From: Aphelenchoides besseyi
Taxonomy: Eukaryota; Nematoda; Chromadorea; Rhabditida; Aphelenchoididae
DNA length: 64,000 bases
NCBI GenBank assembly: GCA_024699855.1
Contig: JAMPIQ010000003.1
Coordinates: 1,178,001 to 1,242,000, forward strand
Direction of reading: 5' to 3'
Shown here one piece after another: positions 57,787 through 64,000 of the stretch. Under the pieces are notes generated by a model. That model had not been told where the DNA came from. It made no database searches and worked only from the letters and a program-made list of their open reading frames with translations. Within the stretch, counting starts at the first letter, position 1. Each line of letters begins with the position of its first letter. A program made the position numbers and the translations under genes.

Positions 57787-60700
57787 ACGCTCATTCTTGT
57801 GTTGTTGCACACTGTGATGTCAAAATAAAAACGTTCGTGGTTAACACTCGAAACAAACGGAAAAACAAGGTTCTGATGAAAAACCGTTAGATCTCAATGA
57901 CTCATCTTGACTGTGTAGTGATCTTAAGTTCAATCTTGAGTTGACAGTCTTGTTTTGTTGTGCGCACTATACGTCAAAGTTGAGTGGAGACGTTCAATCG
58001 AAAGCGATTGATTGGATCTGCCGTTGGATTGCACTTCAAATCACAACCAGCGCGATCGTCTTTTCGAATCGAACTGTCAAGTACCGGGTTGACTGTTGAG
58101 CATATCTACGGTTCGCCCATTGAGAGTTGCGGTAACCAAATTTAGTTGTGACTCACCTCTGAAGTGCACTTTAAAAGCCTCCCGATTGTCGACGAAATCG
58201 AGTGGAACTGTTTGCTGCGAAAGGTTGTTTTTTCGGTTTTCAAATCGTTTCTCAAAAACTTTATCTTCAAAATCGTTTTTCAACCACCGACAGAGCGGAA
58301 ACCAATTGACCAGAATCCGCGGTCTTTGGCCATCAAGCGGAATGGGAATTAAAGATTGTGGCCTCCAAGTTGTTTCCGCCATTTTCGTCAAAATACCGGA
58401 AGGTCGGTTATTTCCATACTGAAAACAGTTTCTCGAACTTTGGCCCCAAAAATAACTTTTGGATCAAAACAGCAAGTGGCCTCCAAGATCTCGGTTTTAA
58501 GTTGCGTTGGAATTTGCGCTGCAGATCGAATAACTCGTCACTTGGCTCCGACGAAGCCAATTGTTTAGAGGGGGAGGTTAATGGAGCGCAACTTCGTGTT
58601 TGACCACAAACGTGACTCTTCGAGCGTTATGATCAAAACGCAAAACTCTCCAGCCCCCGCTTTCAGACGTTTACGGATCAACGGTTTCAAATTTGAACGA
58701 AAAAATGTTTTCATTTCGAACCTCGAAATTTCCGATGCAATAAAACGGATCGTAAAGCACATGTTTGGCAATTCAATTGGTTTTTGTTTCGTCGAAATGT
58801 GCGGCCAAATTGACCGTTTTACGATCCGAACGAAAAGAACGGTGGTGCGAAGTAGCAATTTAACGGTTATCCTCTGGTTATGCTCACTCCTTCAACACGA
58901 AGACCGTTCACGCTCAACTGTTTTTTCTGACTCATCCGGGAATTTACATTTTAATTTCGATTGTTATTTCTGTTTACTCAAAGCCCGTGAAGGCAAAGAA
59001 CGTTGTTGTTTTGAACGTGATGACTCACAAGCGTTGACTAGTGAACTTTCCTCGACCTCTAAATGCAATTTTTCGACGATGATTGGAAAGGTGTTCGACG
59101 TTCATGTTGAAAAACAAGCAGTAAGAACACATGATTCTGTGGATGAATTTATGAACCACGTGTCTCTCTTTCACATCTCCATTTTGGCTGTGAAGAAGCG
59201 GAGGAATTTTGCTCGAGGGCATTTTTCGTATTTTTGTTTTTAAGAGTTCAAGGTCGACAATGTGGTTGAAGGTGATTGATGAGTAATGGGCGAAGTAAAC
59301 AAAAACTGCACTTACCGATGACTTCTTTTTGATTTCGCCGCTTCATTTGATAATTAGCTCAAAATCAAAAACAAATGAGAAACAAGTTGCGAATCAAATT
59401 GACCCAATTAACAACATTGCTTTTGTATTCGCGTGTCAACGACCGTAACTGAACCGCTGGAACTTTTATTTCGTTCAATTGGCTTCGATTCGCGGTCGAT
59501 TGATCTTCTGAATCTCTACAACTTCTTTTGTTTGTATGGTGGATTTAGCTAATGACTATTGTCGTTCAAACTTCGTTCACAAGTTGGCTATAACAAATTG
59601 CAATTGTTAGTCAACGGGACTTAGAGACTTCCGATCTCCATCAACTCTTTGAACTTTTGGGTTGAGAGTAGTGAACGTGTTGAGAACGCTTAGCGTATGA
59701 TATCAATAGTTGGTCTATTGGCACAAAGAGACTCATGAGACTGTGAAATGAACGTAATTTCCGCCGTTCGCGGCAAAACATCTCGAATGTCGACGCTTGT
59801 TCGCCGTGAAACATACCCAGGAGTTAAATCCAGGGGTGGAGATGTAAATGACAACTCTGATTCAATTGTTTTCATGCCAATCACATCATCTCTCGGGAGA
59901 TTGAATGCGAGTTTCCGGGCTCTAATCACCAGTAAACAATGTTGTGTACTTTCGGTTTTAAGTTTTATTAGCCCGAGTAAACCGGCTGTAAACCGCACTT
60001 CAAAAAGGTTGTTTATTTCCGTTGACGTAAAGTTTTTTCGTCACAAATTTTGTCAACAAATCGGGGCTTGTCGTTGAAATAACGAGTCCCGTCTACTTTG
60101 TAATCGAACTTTTGAACCGTAAAGAAGAAAACAAACTCGTAAGGAATCCGTCTGTTGGCACAAATCGAGAATGTGTAAATGGAGGGGGGACCGAAGCTAC
60201 GAAAGTCAATTATCGATGATTCATGTGCACATTTTCGTTCGAGTTGACCGATCATTCGGCTCCTTTGACATCTTTTGTTGAAAATGTTTTTGCCAAAAAC
60301 TCGTCATTCCTCCAATCCCCCGTGTATTTTCGTTTGATAGCACGCGGCCAACACGAGGGTCCTTCTCTTTAAACGGACAACTGTTCGACCGGCAAATGGC
60401 GGCAATCATCCCGTCAAAATGCGAAGCCAAATGACATCGTGAAGCTAAGGAAGCTATCAGTTGTTGTTTGATTGGACGTTGCAGGCCTGTAAAGCGCTTT
60501 GCGGAACAAACATCTCGGAGATTAACAAACATTCCCGTTTCCAAATCCCACACCTTCGCGGGATTTCCGGTCAATAATCCAAAAATCCACCGTAGTTCGA
60601 CGGATTAACCGGAACGTTTCGTCAATATGACGATATGGTTGGCATCCACTTTCGGACGACTTCTTCGAGACATCTGCTACGCTATTTTTTGGGCGCTGCG

Positions 60701-62781
60701 AACAGACGGCGATCGGATTTTTGGGCGCAGAGCCCGAATCTTTTCGTCCAAATCGCCGGGAATGCAAATTCGCAGGTGTCTTCTCGGACGTAAACATGTT
60801 TTTTGCGTTTTCATGCATCAACAGAATTGGGACCGTTCCTGATTCGCGGTCCAAAGGGTCCAATGACAATCCGAAAGCATGTTTCCCGAAGAAGAAGAAG
60901 GACGATGAAGATAATTAAAAAGGACAACGAATTCCCAATTCTATTGCGCTGCGAATTTCCGTAAGAACACGAAACGAACGTTCGTCTTTCGATACGCTTC
61001 TCATACCCACGGATGTTGTTTTCGTGCGAGAAATTCGATGTGGAAAACGCGGTTTTAATTACGAAGTTTGTTGATTGAATTGCGAAGTTGTTTTCGAGAT
61101 TTCCGGAAACCGCCGCTCGGGAATTCGCGTCTTTTTCGGTCCACCACATTCCATGCATTTCGAAGCGTTTCGTGGACGATTGGAAAAACGACGTCGACCG
61201 TTTTTACCGTCGTTCGAAAAGGTCGTCGATGTAAATCGCTGAAACGTTTGTTCTGAAAATGGAAAACCGCGTAGCAAAACCGCAATTTTCTCGTCCGAAA
61301 ATTGGCGTCGGTTGGACGGCGGCTGTTGCGGATTTTGCGTGTAATCGGTTTTCGGTCAAACCGTTTCTTTTTTTGGACGTCGCAAAAAACAACCGCGCGA
61401 CTTTCACGGTCGACGTTTCAAATTGCGTATAGCCACCACGAAACTGGTCCGCCAAAACACGACGTCGTCTGGTAAACATCTTCGGCGCTAATCTCCCCTC
61501 TTCCACTTGTAATTACTTTTTTGCATGCGTCCAAAGACCAACAAGTTATTTTAACACCGTAGGATTTTATGGCGAAAACACGTCCGAAAAATCCCATTGC
61601 ACGTTTTTGTTTATGCGAAAGATCGTGGAGGGATGATCTTTGATGTGCATGGAATTATGCGTCAATTTTGGTGTTTTGCGCGAAAATTTGTTCTTGCGCC
61701 GCCTTCGACGATCACAAATGCGAAACGTTTCATAGTCAACGGGCAATTGGGAAAAAAAAGAATTTTCTGTTGTTTGCAACTGCCTTCTCGATGGTTGTTT
61801 TTGTTTTTCGACGATCTCGAATATCCGCCAACGATTTTCCGCTGTCCGATGGCTTTTTCGGTTGGTTGGGTTTTGCAACGGTCGTCAATCAACAGCGAGA
61901 GAGCACACAAACATTGCGAAGCTCAATCATTCCTCTCGGACTCGTGATCTCGTGAAAGGGGGGCGGAGCTGGTGGCTGTTTTTCGTTTCGGACAACCGTA
62001 GGGGAAACGACCAAGAAGAGGGAGTAGAATAGATGTTGTAAACAAAAACATCGTACACACATTGAGACGCCCGTTGTGTTGGTCTCGGGTCTTTATTCCA
62101 ACTCCGCCCTGTTCTGTTTGGTCTCTAAAACCTAAAAACACATCGGAAGGTCGCCAACCAACTGCTCCTCCCTTGCCACTCGATGCCATACGACTTTTAG
62201 TCCGTCAGTATTGTTATTTATCGTTGATGTCGAGCGGTTGGCTTCGGTCCGTTGAAATACAAGTCCAGTAGATGATTAGACGATCCTTGTGCTTATTGGA
62301 TGTGTTCTTATCTTTTTGCTCTCTCCTCTTCGAAGTGATTGCTACTGTAAGAGTGAAAACAGCCCACCAAATTTCTTTTCAACTTGTTTACGATTTGTGT
62401 TTCTGCGATTTGTCTCGTGTTTTGCGCACGCCGACGACCTTCGGAAAGACGGCTCAGTCTCGTGTTTTGACTTTGGCGCACAGAAATACCGCCACAGACT
62501 TCAGTCCCACCGAGCAAAATGGCCTTCAAAAGAGTTTTTGCCATCGAAATCGTCGGGAAACTGGACGCGCGAGCGGATAAACCGAAATCTCCGTCGCGTT
62601 TTGGCAGTCGATTTGCGTCCATCACATTCTGCTGTTGTACGATTGAGAGACCCGGCGCTTAACGAGCACAAAACCGGACCAATGGATTTGATCACGCGCT
62701 CACTTACCGTACCTCGTGTTCAACACATTCAATTTCCAATCCCTGATTGTTGTCATTTAGAAGCCTAGAAACTCGTATAAA
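57787..62781. other. Gene-poor, CpG-rich region upstream of the MARVEL pair
   Basis: Five kilobases in which both strands carry long open frames (the longest at 58581-59243, plus) but none shows a domain, a splice chain or a compositional bias distinguishing it from its antisense. It resembles the 31.4-33.8 kb region upstream of MARVEL copy 1 in character. Probably regulatory. Confidence 0.4.
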
Positions 62782-63276
62782 ATGGTCAACATGAACACTG
62801 CCTACTTGTCGTCGCATCGTGGACTCATCAAAATCGCTCAAATCATCATTGGATTCTTCATCTCCGGATTGTTGTGTGCTAACTGGATCGGCGGTCGATC
62901 GTGCTTCGGCGAAGGTCGAATCGGCTATTCGTCGGGCTTGAATTTTGTTTGTGTTGTCATTAACATTGTCCTGTTGATTTTGAACTTCATTGAATTGTCC
63001 AACTGGGGCTTGGTAAGTGATGCGATAGCTAACGGTGTTTGTGATCTAACGACTCGATCTTAAATCTTCACATATGCACTATCCATGTTGCAGGAACGAC
63101 TCTACTCGATCGTATGCGCGATTTTGTTCCTCATTGCCGCCATTCTTTTGGTCTGGTTGCTCGTTGTTCACAATTTCAACCCCACCTACTTGATCATTGC
63201 AACGATTCTGATCGCCGTCCAATTCTTGTTGTATCTCTACGATGTGAAGATTCTTCAAGGCGAAGCCTCAAACTAA
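62782..63276 (+). CDS. MARVEL-domain four-helix membrane protein (copy 2)
   Basis: Two exons (62782-63012, 63094-63276), 137 residues. Helix 1 HRGLIKIAQIIIGFFI, a loop with NWIGGRSCFGEGR, helix 2 around FVCVVINIVLLILNF, helix 3 SIVCAILFLIAAILLVW and helix 4 YLIIATILIAVQFLL, then a tail DVKILQGEASN matching copy 1 (KILNGEAAN). It lacks the intron that copies 1 and 3 have after GGRSCFG; its single 81-bp intron is longer than most here. AATAAA at 63449-63454. Inferred role: small MARVEL protein in membrane trafficking or junctions. Confidence 0.88.
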
Positions 63277-63661
63277 GAAGCTATCAACGTGGACTTTCCT
63301 TGCTCTTGCCTCATAAGTTCCTTCAATCTGTCTCTTCTGTTTATAACGCACTACATATCATTTGAACCAAAATTGACATTTCGTCAATTAACACCCCGGT
63401 CATTCTACATATCAAATTTCTATGCTTTTTATGTTTCTAAGTTGAAGAAATAAATCTTGTGAATTTGGTGTCAATGTCCGTGTTTGTGCGAAGTCGTTTG
63501 TTGTGTTTGTGGTTCGTGATAAACAGCACACAATCGCTGATTACTTTTACGAATTAAAATCAAATTAGATGGTCGTATCGAAGTGTCGTGTTCGTGTTCT
63601 TAACTCGTGTGTTTAGTGTATTCAATTGACGGAGAATTGCAGAAACCGCTTTCGATTAACA
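63277..63661. other. Gap between MARVEL copies 2 and 3
   Basis: 385 bp holding the 3' UTR and AATAAA (63449-63454) of copy 2 and the promoter or trans-splice region of copy 3. Same-strand spacing of this size would allow an operon, but no acceptor right before the copy 3 ATG is convincing. Confidence 0.4.
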
Positions 63662-64000
63662 ATGGCCGTTAACACCGCTTATCTTTCCACCAACCGTGGA
63701 ATCATCAAGATCCTTCAAATTGTCGTCGGATTCATTATCTGCTCGTTGTTGTGCGCCAACTGGTATGGTGGACGTTCGTGCTTCGGGGGTAAGGATTCCA
63801 ATTCGATTGCCAACATTCGATCTTTGATTTTCAGAAGGTCGTCTCGGCTATGCATCAGGACTTAACTTTGTTGTTGTGATTGTATGTCAACTGAAGATCT
63901 TTTCCTAGTTACAAGTTTCATTTTTAGATCAACATCGTTCTATTCATTTTGAACTTCTTGGACGTGAATGCGATGTACAAACTCGAGCGTATGTACTCGG
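63662..64000 (+). CDS. MARVEL-domain four-helix membrane protein (copy 3), cut by window end
   Basis: Exons 63662-63788, 63835-63881 and 63928 onward, running off the window. Start MAVNTAYLSTNRGIIKILQ; the first loop is NWYGGRSCFG as in copy 1. Its first intron (63789-63834, 46 bp) differs by one base from the second intron of copy 1 on the opposite strand 32 kb away. The remaining two helices lie outside the window. Confidence 0.85.

Noticed and set aside
58581..59243. 220-codon plus-strand open frame
   Set aside because: No recognisable domain, cysteine-rich by chance, matched by a minus-strand frame; no splice or start support.

Overview
This window is nuclear DNA from a nematode. Genes are broken by many short introns (mostly 36-50 bp) with GTAAGT/GTGAGT donors and TTTCAG acceptors, 3' ends carry AATAAA, and the recognisable host genes (ELMOD, C2H2, MAM, LEM/MAN1, ASH-2, MARVEL families, a TauE/SafE-like fragment) fit that phylum. 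The species cannot be named from sequence alone. The genome tolerates long gene-poor stretches and a high transposon load, unlike compact Caenorhabditis arms.

Layout: 1-5.8 kb, no supportable gene, probably 5' region of the next gene. 5.86-7.65 kb (+), a protein with two CXXC zinc fingers. 8.5-9.65 kb (-), an ELMO-domain (ELMOD) protein. 10.98-12.50 kb (+), a C2H2 zinc-finger protein. 12.67-27.77 kb, two full-length Helitrons on the minus strand joined exactly head to tail; each encodes a Ulp1-type protease domain, 23-residue repeats, a HUH Rep and a Pif1-type helicase, and the upstream one also carries an intron-containing OB-fold (RPA-like) gene. 29.59-30.18 kb (+), a small unrecognised gene. 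30.7-31.4 kb (-), a four-helix MARVEL protein. 33.8-46.1 kb is a gene graveyard: remnants of a TauE/SafE-like protein, an SLC22-like transporter and an unrecognised gene, invaded by two Tc1 elements, a Merlin-derived element and a BEL/Pao retrotransposon with identical LTRs. 47.0-47.4 kb (+), a small secreted protein. 47.7-50.6 kb (-), a secreted MAM-domain protein. 51.1-51.6 kb (+), a small unrecognised gene. 52.07-53.85 kb (-), an inner-nuclear-membrane LEM/MAN1-type protein. 54.24-56.39 kb (-), the COMPASS subunit ASH-2. 56.9-57.8 kb (+), a decayed GPI-anchored protein gene. 57.8-62.8 kb, no supportable gene. 62.78-64 kb (+), two further MARVEL paralogues, the last cut by the window end.

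How it works together: several host genes act on chromatin or the nuclear envelope (CXXC protein, ASH-2, LEM/MAN1), which is suggestive but may be coincidence. The three MARVEL genes are one local family in inverted arrangement, and two of them share a nearly identical intron that looks like a gene-conversion tract. The transposon block documents rolling-circle concatemer insertion (Helitrons), trans-mobilised deletion derivatives (BEL, Merlin) and stop-containing Tc1 copies.
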